Positions 37,163-45,527 are shown, numbered from the stretch's first letter. The stretch: DNA of 64,000 nt from Chromobacterium rhizoryzae (GCF_020544465.1 NZ_CP066126.1:4464001-4528000); one strand, 5' to 3'. The notes: generated by a model from the letters alone, not told the origin. A program made the numbers and translations.

Positions 37163-37848
37163 AGCTCGGCCTCCCGCACGCCCATGGAATAACGGCGTTC
37201 CAGCCACATCAACACGAAGTTGGACACCGTGGTGAGCAGCAGATAGATCGTCCCGGCCACCAGAGTGAAGAAGAACACTTTGTAAGTGCTCTTGCCGGCG
37301 TCTATCGACACTTTGACCACGTCGGTCAGGCCGATGATGGACACCAGGGCGGTGGCTTTCAGCATCACCTGCCAGTTATTGGAAATGCCCGGCAGCGCGA
37401 AACGCATCATCTGCGGGAACTGGACGCGGGAAAACACCTGCCAATGGCTCATGCCGTAAGCGGTGCCGGCTTCCAGCTGGCCCTTGGGCACGGAGATGAA
37501 GGCGCCGCGCAGCGTTTCGGTGAAATAAGCGCCGTAGATGAAGCCCAGGGTCACCACGCCGGACACGAAGGGATTGAGGTCAATCCGTTCCATGCCCTGC
37601 CATTCGGTCAGATGATTGATGCCGATCTGCAGGCTGTAAAAAATCAGCAGCATCAGCACCAGATCCGGCACGCCGCGAATCAGCGTGGTGTACAAGGTGG
37701 ACACGCCGCTCAGCAAGGGATTGCTGGACAGCTTGGCCCCGGCCCCGATAAGGCCGATGAGGAAGGCCAGCAACAATGACAACACCGCCAACTCCAGCGT
37801 CACCAGCGTGCCGTCCCAGATAATGGAACCGAATCCATGCAAAAACAT
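37159..37848 (-). CDS. hisQ: Polar amino acid ABC transporter permease (HisQ-like)
   Basis: A 229-residue permease. It begins MFLHGFGSIIWDGTLVTLELAVLSLLLAF and has the EAA loop QLEAGTAYGMSHWQVFSRVQFPQMMRFALPGISNN. It is separated from the binding-protein gene by 286 bp that contain a short inverted-repeat element, unlike the tight spacing elsewhere in the operon. A ribosome site (AAGGGG) is present. Confidence 0.9.
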   Translation of the reverse strand: MFLHGFGSIIWDGTLVTLELAVLSLLLAFLIGLIGAGAKLSSNPLLSGVSTLYTTLIRGVPDLVLMLLIFYSLQIGINHLTEWQGMERIDLNPFVSGVVTLGFIYGAYFTETLRGAFISVPKGQLEAGTAYGMSHWQVFSRVQFPQMMRFALPGISNNWQVMLKATALVSIIGLTDVVKVSIDAGKSTYKVFFFTLVAGTIYLLLTTVSNFVLMWLERRYSMGVREAEL

Positions 37849-37999
37849 GCTCTTCCCCTTTCAGGGCGGCGGCGCGCGCCGAACCGGCCCTGACTTGCGC
37901 AAAAGACGAGCCGCCGACAAAACGGATGGCCCACTCCGGCCACGGAGGCGCTGCGGGTTCCAATGCAGCGGTTTTGTCGGCGGCTTGCGGCTTAGAACA

Positions 38000-38068
38000 T
38001 GTTTACGATCCGCGGCGCGTCGTGGACGCCTTAGGCGATGAGGACTCTGGCTCGCAAGATCGTAAACA
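38000..38068. repeat. MITE-like element copy 3, short and inverted
   Basis: The ends TGTTTACGATC (38000-38010) and GATCGTAAACA (38058-38068) form a perfect 11-bp inverted repeat around 47 bp. The inner sequence GCGCGTCGTGGACGCC and CTCGCAAGATCG match the two ends of copy 1 read from the other strand, so it is an internally deleted copy in the opposite orientation. Confidence 0.7.
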
Positions 38069-38076
38069 CACTCTTA

Positions 38077-38127
38077 GGGCCCGTTCAAAGCCTGCCGCGC
38101 GACGGCCTTGCATGCTTGAACGGGCCC
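38077..38127. repeat. Inverted repeat downstream of the binding-protein gene
   Basis: GGGCCCGTTCAA (38077-38088) and TTGAACGGGCCC (38116-38127) are perfect 12-bp complements with a 27-bp loop. There is no T-tract on either side, so it may be an mRNA-stabilising stem that keeps the binding-protein mRNA more abundant than the permease mRNA. Confidence 0.5.
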
Positions 38128-38134
38128 TTGCCGT

Positions 38135-38914
38135 TTACTTGCCGTAAACGTCGAAGTTGAAGTATTTCTTTTCAAGCTTCTTGTAGGTGCCGTCTTTGAG
38201 CATGCCGGCGATGGCCTTGTCGATATCGGCCTTCAGTTCCTTGTCTTCCTTGCGCAAGCCGATGGCGGCGCCTTCGCCCAGGGTCTGCGGGTCAACCAGC
38301 TCTTTGCCGGCAAAGGCGAAGCCCTTGCCTTCCGGCTTCTTCAGGAAGCCTTCGTCCGCCTGCACCGCGTCTTGCAACGAGGCGTCCAGACGGCCGGCCC
38401 CCAGGTCGGACAGCACTTGGGTCTGGTTCTGATAAGGCACCACTTCCACGCCGGCCGGCGCCCAGTGTTTCTTGGCGTAGGCTTCCTGGATGGTGCCTTG
38501 CTCCACGCCCACGCGCTTGCCCTTCAGCGAAGCCGGAGTCGGCATCAGGCCGGAACCGGTCTTGGCCACCATGCGGGTAGGCGTGTTGAACAATTTGGCG
38601 GAGAAGCTGATTTCCTTCATCCGGGCTTCGGTCACCGACATCGAGGACAGCACGCCGTCGAACTTCTTGGCTTTCAAAGCCGGGATCATGCCGTCGAAAT
38701 CGTTTTCCACCCACACGCACTTGGCTTTCAGGCGTTTACAGATTTCATTGCCCAGATCGATGTCGAAGCCCACCAGCTGGCCGTTGGGCGCCTTGGATTC
38801 AAACGGCGCGTAACTGGCGTCCACCCCGAAGCGGACTTCCTTCCAATCCTTGGCCCATGCGCCGATAGACGCGGTCATCAGACCCAAAGCCATCACAGCC
38901 AATGCTTTCTTCAT
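38135..38914 (-). CDS. argT: Lysine/arginine/ornithine-binding periplasmic protein
   Basis: A 259-residue type II periplasmic binding protein. The start at 38914 has GAGGAGAAGCAA in front; residues 1-21 are a signal peptide (WA-KD). The ligand-binding motif FGVDASYAPFESKAPNGQLVGFDIDLGNEIC and FDGMIPALKAKKFDGVLSSMSVTEAR are characteristic of ArgT/HisJ. It delivers basic amino acids to the HisQMP-like transporter encoded downstream. Confidence 0.9.
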   Translation of the reverse strand: MKKALAVMALGLMTASIGAWAKDWKEVRFGVDASYAPFESKAPNGQLVGFDIDLGNEICKRLKAKCVWVENDFDGMIPALKAKKFDGVLSSMSVTEARMKEISFSAKLFNTPTRMVAKTGSGLMPTPASLKGKRVGVEQGTIQEAYAKKHWAPAGVEVVPYQNQTQVLSDLGAGRLDASLQDAVQADEGFLKKPEGKGFAFAGKELVDPQTLGEGAAIGLRKEDKELKADIDKAIAGMLKDGTYKKLEKKYFNFDVYGK

Positions 38915-39455
38915 TTGCTTCTCCTCATAGACTTCATCTACAGCCAACGGTGAAAATCCCGAGCCGACAGCCGGGCATATGCATTTCACAAGTTAAAGCG
39001 CACGGGGCTTTTCGCCCTCTGATCCGGCATCGCCCCCGTGGGGGCTGAGCGCTTCATGTTATATAAATAGAGCAATTTGTCTATACCGTCTCCGCCGCCC
39101 GCCGCCCACGCCGCTCTTATCTAAGCTTACGTCATGCCGTCATGGAAAATTAATGACTTGGTATTTCAGCGCCAGGGCGAATTTGCGGCTTGTTGAGGAC
39201 AAAATACAACATCCAGACACCCACTCAAGTAACGCTTGGTATCGGAATGGGTGTACCTGCAAATGAAAAAGTCTTCATATGAACAATCTACTTCCCTTCG
39301 CCGAAGGGGCTGTTCAAATGGCAGACAAGGACAAGGCGGACCGGGAAGAACGCGGGAAGGGTAATGGGCCGCAGCCCTGAAGAATGCGGGAAGGAACAAG
39401 CGCCGGCTCAGCGCATGGCTGCCCGGCGGCTCCGTCTTTGTCTCGGCTGATCGGC
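38915..39455. other. 541-bp gap upstream of argT
   Basis: It holds the probable argT promoter near 39050-39080 (TTATATAAATAGAG) and a long AT-mixed stretch with no supported gene. Around 39300-39400 there is a GC-rich imperfect repeat of GAAGAACGCGGGAAGG and GAAGAATGCGGGAAGG. Beyond that I see nothing. Confidence 0.45.
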
Positions 39456-39902
39456 TCAGGCCAGCTTGCGCACCTCGGTGGCCTCGGGCGCCAGTTCGAC
39501 GCCGTCCGCGTCCCTGGGCGACATCAAGGGCACGGGCTGGCCGGTCCGCTTGTCTATCAACAGCGAATGGCCTTCGCCCGCCTCGAACAAATGCCCTTCG
39601 CCCCACTGGCGCAAGGCCAGCACCACCGCGAACAGGCTTTCCCCCTTGGCCGTCAACACATACTCCTGGTAAGCGGAGCCGTCCGAGGCCGCCTGGGTGG
39701 CGAGCACCTCGGCGTCCACCAGCTTGCGCAGCCGGTCGGACAGGATGTTGCGGGCCATGCCCAGGCCGCGCTGGAAATCGCCGAAGCGGCGCACGCCGTC
39801 GAAGGCGTCGCGCACGATCAACAAGGACCAGCGATCCCCGATCACGTCGACGCTGCGCGCCACCGGACATGGCTCCTGATTCATGGTGTTGTGGCGCGTC
39901 AT
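39456..39902 (-). CDS. HxlR-family transcriptional regulator
   Basis: A 148-residue MarR-like winged helix of the HxlR family. CPVARSVDVIGDRWSLLIVRDAFDGVRRFGDFQRGLGMARNILSDRLRKLVDAEVL contains the conserved Cys and the DNA-recognition helix. AAGGAG sits before the ATG at 39902. It is divergent from an MFS exporter with a 111-bp shared region, the usual arrangement for a local repressor of an efflux pump. Confidence 0.87.
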   Translation of the reverse strand: MTRHNTMNQEPCPVARSVDVIGDRWSLLIVRDAFDGVRRFGDFQRGLGMARNILSDRLRKLVDAEVLATQAASDGSAYQEYVLTAKGESLFAVVLALRQWGEGHLFEAGEGHSLLIDKRTGQPVPLMSPRDADGVELAPEATEVRKLA

Positions 39903-40013
39903 GGGCTCTCCTTGGGTTCTGCGGCGGCGGGATCAATCAGTTGCATTTTAAAACTACCTGCCCTAGCATTCAATCGGTTTCATTTTGCAACCAGATTGAA
40001 CGGACTCGGAACC

Positions 40014-41237
40014 ATGAACGCCAGGCACGCCCCATCGCCCCTCATGAAACACAAGCCAGCGAACACGCCCGCCGGCCTGGTATGGCTGTTCGCCGTCGCC
40101 AGCGGCCTGAGCGTGGCCAACGTCTATTACGCTCAACCCCTGCTGGACGCGCTGGCCCGGGACTTTTCCATCCGCCAGGCGGCGGTGGGCGGCGTGATCA
40201 CCTCCACCCAGATAGGCTGCGCGCTGGCCCTGCTGCTGCTGGTGCCGCTGGGCGATCTGCTGGAGCGCCGCCGCCTGATGGCGGCGCAACTGCTGGCGCT
40301 GGCCGCCGCGCTGACGGCGGTGGCCATGGCGCGCTCCACCCCGGCGCTGCTGGCCGGCATGCTCGCGGTCGGACTGCTGGGCACGGCGATGACGCAGGGG
40401 CTGATCGCCTACGCGGCCAGCGCCGCCGCGCCGCATGAGCAAGGGCGCGTCGTCGGCGCGGCGCAAAGCGGCGTCTTCATCGGCCTGCTGCTGGCGCGGG
40501 CGTTCTCCGGCGCCGTCAGCGACCTGGCCGGCTGGCGCGGCGTCTACCTCGCCGCCGCCGGGCTGATGCTGGCGATTGCGCTGCCGCTGTGGCGGCGCTT
40601 GCCGCCTCTCCCCGTCGTCGCGAACGCGATGCGCTACCCGGCGCTGCTGGCCTCCATGCTGGACTTGCTGCGGCGGGAAAAAACGCTGCAAGCGCGCGGC
40701 ATGCTGGCGCTGCTGATGTTCGCCGCCTTCAACGTCTTCTGGAGCGCGCTGGCGCTGCCTTTGAGCGCGCCGCCCCACGGCTACTCCCGCACCGCCATCG
40801 GCGCCTTCGGCCTGGCGGGCGCGATAGGCGCGCTGGCCGCCGCCCGCGCCGGACGCTGGGCCGACGGCGGGCATGGCCAGCGCACCAGCGCGGCGGCGCT
40901 GGCTTTATTGCTGCTGGCCTGGTGGCCGCTGTCGCTGATGCGGCAGTCGCTGGGCGCGCTGCTGATCGGCATCGTGCTGCTGGACCTGGGCGGCCAGGCG
41001 CTGCACGTCACCAACCAGAGCCTGATTTTCCGCGCCCGGCCAGCAGCCCATAGCCGGCTGGTGGGCCTTTACATGCTGTTCTACGCCGTTGGCAGCGGGC
41101 TGGGCGCCATCGGCGCAACGGCGGCCTACGCCCATGCCGGCTGGCAAGCCGTGTGTTTGCTGGGCGCCGCCGTCAGCCTGCTGGCCCTGCTGTTCTGGTG
41201 GGCGACGCGCGGCGTCACCCCCGCGGCGGCGGACTGA
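40014..41237 (+). CDS. MFS transporter (drug/metabolite efflux, DHA1-like)
   Basis: A 407-residue protein with 12 predicted transmembrane helices. The start at 40014 (MNARHAP) was preferred over the much longer open frame, which is antisense to the HxlR gene. Motif A-like GDLLERRRLMAAQLL follows helix 2 and the N-terminus has SVANVYYAQPLLDALARDF, a segment of the YnfM/YgaY-like MFS group. It is probably an exporter of aromatic or toxic compounds under control of the divergent HxlR regulator. Confidence 0.88.
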   Translation: MNARHAPSPLMKHKPANTPAGLVWLFAVASGLSVANVYYAQPLLDALARDFSIRQAAVGGVITSTQIGCALALLLLVPLGDLLERRRLMAAQLLALAAALTAVAMARSTPALLAGMLAVGLLGTAMTQGLIAYAASAAAPHEQGRVVGAAQSGVFIGLLLARAFSGAVSDLAGWRGVYLAAAGLMLAIALPLWRRLPPLPVVANAMRYPALLASMLDLLRREKTLQARGMLALLMFAAFNVFWSALALPLSAPPHGYSRTAIGAFGLAGAIGALAAARAGRWADGGHGQRTSAAALALLLLAWWPLSLMRQSLGALLIGIVLLDLGGQALHVTNQSLIFRARPAAHSRLVGLYMLFYAVGSGLGAIGATAAYAHAGWQAVCLLGAAVSLLALLFWWATRGVTPAAAD

Positions 41238-41244
41238 AATGAAA

Positions 41245-41272
41245 AAGGCCAGTCGCGAGACTGGCCTTCTTG
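41245..41272 (+). terminator. Rho-independent terminator of the MFS gene
   Basis: AAGGCCAGTC/GACTGGCCTT stem, followed by CTTGCTTG, eight bases after the stop codon. Confidence 0.75.
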
Positions 41273-41329
41273 CTTGCCGTGGATGCCGGCGCCTGGATGA
41301 AAGAACCCACCCAAAGTCTAGCGGGTTAG

Positions 41330-41393
41330 AACGAGACAAGGCGAAAACGCACTCACCGCGTCACATCTCTCGACGCCCAGCAGATCGTAAACA
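41330..41393. repeat. MITE-like element copy 4, one end only
   Basis: ACAAGGCGAAAACGC (near 41335), CTCTCGACGC and the right end AGATCGTAAACA (41382-41393) match copy 1 in the same orientation; the left end is absent. It abuts the obg stop codon. Confidence 0.6.
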
Positions 41394-41398
41394 GGCGC

Positions 41399-42559
41399 TT
41401 ATTCTTCCGTCGTGTCCTGATGCATCGCCGCATCCGGAGTAATCATGGTCTGACGCGCGGCGGCGGCTTGCTGCTGCGCCTCTTCCACCTGCTTGCGCTG
41501 TTCGGCGCGCACCACGTCCAGATAGGACATGATGGCGAAGGTCAGCTCGCGGGTGCCTTCATGGTTCAGCGCGGAAATGCTGAACACGCGCGGCGCCTTG
41601 AGATCGAAGCCGAAACGGTCGTCCGGCTGCTCTTCCGGCCAGCCGTAGGCCTTGAGGAAGGCGGACACCGTCAGCTCGCGTTCGTCCGGCGGCAGCATGT
41701 CCACCTTGTTCAACACCAGCCAGCGCGGCTTGCCGTGCAGTTCGTCGTCGTACTTCTTCAGTTCCTCGACGATGGCGCGCGCCTCGCGCACCGGATCCAC
41801 GTCGGGATCGAACGGCGCCACGTCCACCACGTGCAGCAACAAGCCGGTGCGCTGCAAATGCTTGAGGAAGCGGTGGCCCAGGCCGGCGCCTTCCGCCGCG
41901 CCTTCGATCAGGCCGGGAATATCGGCGATCACGAAACTGCGGGTATCGTCCATGCGCACCACGCCCAGATTGGGGTGCAGCGTGGTGAACGGATAATCCG
42001 CCACCTTGGGACGCGCCGCCGACACCGCGCGGATGAAGGTGGACTTGCCGGCGTTGGGCATGCCCAGCAGGCCCACGTCGGCCAGTACTTTCAGCTCCAG
42101 CTTCAGCGTGCGCTGCTCGCCCTGCTCGCCCGGCGTGCATTGACGCGGCGCGCGGTTGGTGGAGGATTTGAAATGGATGTTGCCCAGGCCGCCCTTGCCG
42201 CCGCGCGCAATCATGATGCGCTGGCCGTGATGGGTCAGGTCCGCCACCAGCTCGCCGGTGTCGTGGTCGGTGATCACCGTGCCCACCGGCATTTTCAGGT
42301 CGATGTCGTCGCCGCCCTTGCCGTAGCAATCGGCGCCGCGGCCGCGCTCGCCGTGTTCGGCCAGGTATTTCTTGACGAAGCGGAACTCCACCAGGGTGTT
42401 GACGTTCTCGTCCGCCACCGCGTACACGCTGCCGCCCTTGCCGCCGTCGCCGCCGTCCGGGCCGCCGAAGGGCACGAACTTCTCGCGACGGAAACTGGCC
42501 ACGCCGTTGCCGCCGCGTCCCGCGAATACTTCAATGCGGGCTTCATCGATAAATTTCAT
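41399..42559 (-). CDS. obgE: GTPase Obg/CgtA
   Basis: A 386-residue protein. The glycine-rich OBG fold (residues 1-158: AGRGGNGVASFRREKFVPFGGPDGGDGGKGG) is followed by the G domain with GMPNAGKST (G1), DIPGLIEGA (G3) and NKVD (G4). It associates with the 50S subunit and couples ribosome assembly to stress and growth. The C-terminal extension is rich in Gln and Ala. Its position just downstream of rpmA is conserved in many Proteobacteria, though a terminator here separates them. Confidence 0.95.
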   Translation of the reverse strand: MKFIDEARIEVFAGRGGNGVASFRREKFVPFGGPDGGDGGKGGSVYAVADENVNTLVEFRFVKKYLAEHGERGRGADCYGKGGDDIDLKMPVGTVITDHDTGELVADLTHHGQRIMIARGGKGGLGNIHFKSSTNRAPRQCTPGEQGEQRTLKLELKVLADVGLLGMPNAGKSTFIRAVSAARPKVADYPFTTLHPNLGVVRMDDTRSFVIADIPGLIEGAAEGAGLGHRFLKHLQRTGLLLHVVDVAPFDPDVDPVREARAIVEELKKYDDELHGKPRWLVLNKVDMLPPDERELTVSAFLKAYGWPEEQPDDRFGFDLKAPRVFSISALNHEGTRELTFAIMSYLDVVRAEQRKQVEEAQQQAAAARQTMITPDAAMHQDTTEE

Positions 42560-42639
42560 GTTTTCAACCTCTGTCTTGCGAGGAGTCAGGGGTCAGGATG
42601 GACTCGCGGCCACCCTCACGCCTTGCCCCTCAGGGTATG

Positions 42640-42669
42640 AAAAAAGCCCTATCGCAGGATAGGGCTTTC
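42640..42669 (-). terminator. Rho-independent terminator between rpmA and obgE
   Basis: AAAGCCCTATC/GATAGGGCTTT stem then TTTTT-rich sequence on the minus strand. It reduces read-through from the ribosomal genes into obgE. Confidence 0.85.
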
Positions 42670-42691
42670 TCGGTCACTAGAAAGCGAAAAA

Positions 42692-42967
42692 TTATTCGCC
42701 GTCTACGCCGGTGTACGGAACCACATTAACGATCTTGCGCTTCATTGCACCTTTAATGGTGAATTCAACGTAACCGTCAACCTTGGCGAACAAGGTGTGA
42801 TCCTTGCCCTGACCAACGTTTTCACCTGCGTGGAAGCGGGTGCCGCGCTGACGCACGATAATGGAACCTGCCGGAATCAGTTCGCTGCCGTAAACCTTAA
42901 CGCCCAGGCGTTTGGCTTCGGAGTCACGACCGTTGCGGGAGCTACCGCCTGCTTTTTTGTGTGCCAT
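42692..42967 (-). CDS. rpmA: 50S ribosomal protein L27
   Basis: A 91-residue protein. It begins MAHKKAGGSSRNGRDS, the flexible N-terminal tail that reaches the peptidyl-transferase centre, and contains IIVRQRGTRFHAGENVG. Length and sequence are canonical, with no N-terminal pre-extension of the Firmicute type. It is 12 bases downstream of rplU in the same operon. Confidence 0.98.
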   Translation of the reverse strand: MAHKKAGGSSRNGRDSEAKRLGVKVYGSELIPAGSIIVRQRGTRFHAGENVGQGKDHTLFAKVDGYVEFTIKGAMKRKIVNVVPYTGVDGE

Positions 42968-42979
42968 GACTGTTTATCC

Positions 42980-43291
42980 TTACTTCGAAATCGCGTCGAT
43001 GCGGATTTCGGTGAAGTTTTGACGATGACCCTGATGTTTCTGGTAGTGCTTGCGACGACGCATCTTGAAGATGCGGATCTTGTCGCCACGACCGTGGGAA
43101 ACAACGGTGGCCTTAACAGTGGCGCCGGCAATCATCGGGGCGCCTACAACAACCTGTTCACCGTCAGCAATCATCAGCACTTCTTCAAGTACGATCTGGC
43201 TGTCGACGTCTGCAGGTATCTGTTCTACTTTGAGTTTTTCACCAACGACAACTTTGTACTGCTTGCCGCCGGTTTTTATGACCGCATACAT
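42980..43291 (-). CDS. rplU: 50S ribosomal protein L21
   Basis: A 103-residue protein, canonical length. The ATG at 43291 (MYAVIKTGGKQYKV) was chosen; another ATG six bases upstream is too close to AGGAG. The rRNA-binding C-terminus KMRRRKHYQKHQGHRQ is intact. First gene of the rplU-rpmA operon, divergent from ispB. Confidence 0.98.
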   Translation of the reverse strand: MYAVIKTGGKQYKVVVGEKLKVEQIPADVDSQIVLEEVLMIADGEQVVVGAPMIAGATVKATVVSHGRGDKIRIFKMRRRKHYQKHQGHRQNFTEIRIDAISK

Positions 43292-43482
43292 TCGCATGAG
43301 CTCCTGAATATAAAAATCTCGCCGCCTATTGCGGGAGAACGCGAAACTATACGGACACCCCGTCAACTTGTCAATGATTTCATCGACTTAGTCCTAAGGA
43401 GTACGCCCCGTGGCGGCTGGAGGGGCTTTTCTGGTAACATTCCAGCCTTTGGCGTACCCATCTCAAATAACTGGTTGAAATC

Positions 43483-44451
43483 GTGTCCACCCCGCTTTTC
43501 CGTACACTGATAGCCGACGACATGCAGGCCGTAGACCGCGTCATCCGCGCCCGGCTGCACTCCGACGTCGTCCTGATCCGCCAGGTAGCGGAATACATCA
43601 TTTCCGCCGGCGGCAAACGCCTGCGCCCGGTGTTGACGCTGCTGTCCGGCCGCGCGCTGGGTCACAACGGCGAACAATTGCACGAGCTGGCGGCGATGAT
43701 CGAATTCATCCACACCGCCACCTTGCTGCACGACGACGTGGTGGACGAATCCGACCTGCGCCGCGGCCGCGAAACCGCCAATGCGCTGTTCGGCAACGCC
43801 GCCAGCGTGCTGGTGGGGGACTTCCTCTACACCCGCGCCTTCCAGATGATGGTGACCACCCGCAATATGGACATCCTGGCGGTGATGGCGGAAGCCACCA
43901 ACATCATCGCCGAGGGCGAGGTGCTGCAGCTGCTCAATATCGGCAACACCGACGTCACCGAAGACGAATACCTGCGCGTGATCAAGTACAAGACCGCCAA
44001 GCTGTTTGAAGCCTCCGCCCGCGTGGGCGCGCTCAGCGCCGGCGCCAGCGCCGAACAGGCGCAGGCGATGGCCGAATACGGCATGTACCTGGGCACCGCT
44101 TTCCAGATCATCGACGACGTGCTGGATTACAGCGGCGACGCCGACACCATAGGCAAGAGCCTGGGCGACGATCTGGCCGAAGGCAAGCCGACCCTGCCCT
44201 TGATCTACACCATGCGCAACGGCGGCCCGGAAGCCTCCGCCACCGTGCGCGACGCGCTGGAACACGCCAGCCGCGATCGTTTCCAGGACGTGCTGGCTGC
44301 GGTACAATCCTGCGGCGCGCTGGACTACGCCCGGGCGGAAGCGGTCAAGGTGGCCGAACAGGCCGTGGCCGCGCTGGCGCCGATTCCGGAATCGGACACC
44401 CGTCAGGCCTTGGTGGAATTGGCCCGCCTGTCGGTGGACCGCAGCGCCTGA
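43483..44451 (+). CDS. ispB: Octaprenyl diphosphate synthase
   Basis: A 322-residue trans-prenyltransferase. A GTG at 43483 is used (an internal ATG at 43513 would cut into the fold). The first Asp-rich motif LLHDDVVDESDLRRG (FARM) and the second IIDDVLDYSGD (SARM) are perfect. It extends farnesyl diphosphate to the C40 side chain of ubiquinone. Divergent from rplU-rpmA as in many Proteobacteria. Confidence 0.95.
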   Translation: MSTPLFRTLIADDMQAVDRVIRARLHSDVVLIRQVAEYIISAGGKRLRPVLTLLSGRALGHNGEQLHELAAMIEFIHTATLLHDDVVDESDLRRGRETANALFGNAASVLVGDFLYTRAFQMMVTTRNMDILAVMAEATNIIAEGEVLQLLNIGNTDVTEDEYLRVIKYKTAKLFEASARVGALSAGASAEQAQAMAEYGMYLGTAFQIIDDVLDYSGDADTIGKSLGDDLAEGKPTLPLIYTMRNGGPEASATVRDALEHASRDRFQDVLAAVQSCGALDYARAEAVKVAEQAVAALAPIPESDTRQALVELARLSVDRSA

Positions 44452-44566
44452 CCCAGCAGTTTTTCTAAGCGTCTCCGTAGTTAAAGGGATTGACTGGATA
44501 AGATTTTGTAGTAAATACATGCCGTTATGATTGGCATAAAAAATCAAGTAGCACTTCTATAGCACC

Positions 44567-44641
44567 GCTACCGTAGTTCAACGGATAGAACGGCCGCCTC
44601 CTAAGCGGCAGATACAGGTTCGATTCCTGTCGGGAGCGCCA
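44567..44641 (+). tRNA. tRNA-Arg (anticodon CCT)
   Basis: A cloverleaf of 75 nt including encoded CCA: acceptor GCTACCG/CGGGAGC, D-arm GTTC/GAAC, anticodon stem GCCGC/GCGGC with loop CTCCTAA (anticodon CCT), T-arm ACAGG-TTCGATT-CCTGT. The fourth acceptor pair is A-G, a mismatch where CCT-tRNAs would be expected to pair. It sits at the junction of chromosome and prophage, so it is a likely attachment site. Confidence 0.92.
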
Positions 44642-44658
44642 CTTGATATGCAATCCTT

Positions 44659-44682
44659 CAACCGCCTTCGGGCGGTTTTTTG
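44659..44682 (+). terminator. Rho-independent terminator after the tRNA
   Basis: AACCGCC/GGCGGTT stem with TTCG loop followed by TTTTTTG; 18 bp past the tRNA. Confidence 0.8.
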
Positions 44683-44751
44683 TTGCCTAACACACGGAAT
44701 GCACAGCTCAAGCCTCGCCCTTCCGAGCAACCAATCCCGCACAATCCGGCC

Positions 44752-45093
44752 ATGCGCACCTTAGGGACCAGAATAAAGGCCGAGCGGGAAAAACGCGGCT
44801 GGACGCAAGAAGTCCTGGCACGCAAAGCCGGCGTGGGAGCCACCACCATCACCGACATCGAAACGGGCCGGAGTCGTGCTACAACGAAGCTCGTCGATAT
44901 CGCCAGAGCTCTCTCCGTGAATCCCCAATGGCTCGAAACCGGCACAGGCCCCAGAGAGCCCGTGCCGGCCCCTGAGAACACCTACATAGCAGCAGAGTCC
45001 AAGGAAGACCTTGCACGCCAGCTTGCTGACAAAAGCGACGAAGAGATCGCGGAGATTTTCCGTTTGATTTTGTCATTTAGAAATCCTAAATGA
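44752..45093 (+). CDS. XRE-family regulator, candidate prophage repressor
   Basis: A 113-residue protein with an N-terminal XRE helix-turn-helix (residues about 5-60: LGTRIKAEREKRGWTQEVLARKAGVGATTITDIETGRSR). The C-terminal 50 residues lack an S24 self-cleavage domain, so this would not be a classical RecA-responsive repressor. The start at 44752 is the one nearest the domain. It is directly downstream of the tRNA terminator and its end overlaps a palindrome that may be its operator. Confidence 0.75.
   Translation: MRTLGTRIKAEREKRGWTQEVLARKAGVGATTITDIETGRSRATTKLVDIARALSVNPQWLETGTGPREPVPAPENTYIAAESKEDLARQLADKSDEEIAEIFRLILSFRNPK
45073..45093. promoter_or_regulatory. Operator-like palindrome between the XRE genes
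   Basis: TCATTTAG-AAATC-CTAAATGA is a perfect 8-bp inverted repeat. The outer bases extend it to TGTCATTTAG/CTAAATGACt, and a further half site TTGTCATTAA follows at about 45101-45110. It overlaps the stop codon of the first XRE gene and precedes the second one's promoter. Confidence 0.55.
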
Positions 45094-45118
45094 CTGTCAA
45101 TTGTCATTAATGCTAGTG

Positions 45119-45146
45119 TTGTAACCACGTTACATCGGCATATAAA
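45119..45146 (+). promoter_or_regulatory. Promoter for the second XRE gene
   Basis: TTGTAA (-35) and TATAAA (-10) are separated by 16 bp, in the most AT-rich part of the prophage edge, just after the operator-like palindrome. Confidence 0.5.
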
Positions 45147-45212
45147 GAAAACTTTAGTAGAACCTATAGTTTGCGCCTTGCCTGCACCGACATTCTTTCT
45201 TACCCTTCACCG

Positions 45213-45527
45213 GTGGAGACGTTTGCAGAACGGGTACGGCGCCTAAAAGAAAGGCGCGGCGTCACCGTAGAAGAAATAGCAATTGCTTGCACGGTGACGG
45301 AACCGACTGTCTACGGTTGGCTCAAAACTACAATGCCTAGAAACAATCACTTGGCAAGCTTAGCGACATTTTTAGATGTGACTGTCGATCACCTGGTGCA
45401 CGGTGATCGCTCCGAAACTCGCGACGAAATCGTCCAAGAACTGCGCACACTCGTGCCACAGCTTTCCAACTACCAGCTCACTGTTTTGCTAATGACGGCC
45501 AAGGAATTCGCCAAAAAAGGCCAGTAA
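45213..45527 (+). CDS. XRE-family regulator, second prophage control protein
   Basis: A protein of 104 residues from GTG 45213 (118 residues if a TTG at 45171 is used; neither has a good ribosome site). The helix-turn-helix FAERVRRLKERRGVTVEEIAIACTVTEPTVYGWLKTT is followed by LATFLDVTVDHLVHGD, as in phage XRE regulators. The C-terminal helices may dimerise. Base composition is lower in GC than the chromosome. With the preceding gene it probably forms the lysogeny-control or accessory regulatory pair. Confidence 0.65.
   Translation: METFAERVRRLKERRGVTVEEIAIACTVTEPTVYGWLKTTMPRNNHLASLATFLDVTVDHLVHGDRSETRDEIVQELRTLVPQLSNYQLTVLLMTAKEFAKKGQ

Noticed and set aside
39384..40013. N-terminal extension of the MFS transporter
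   Set aside because: It overlaps the HxlR gene in antisense; the transporter fold begins after 40014.
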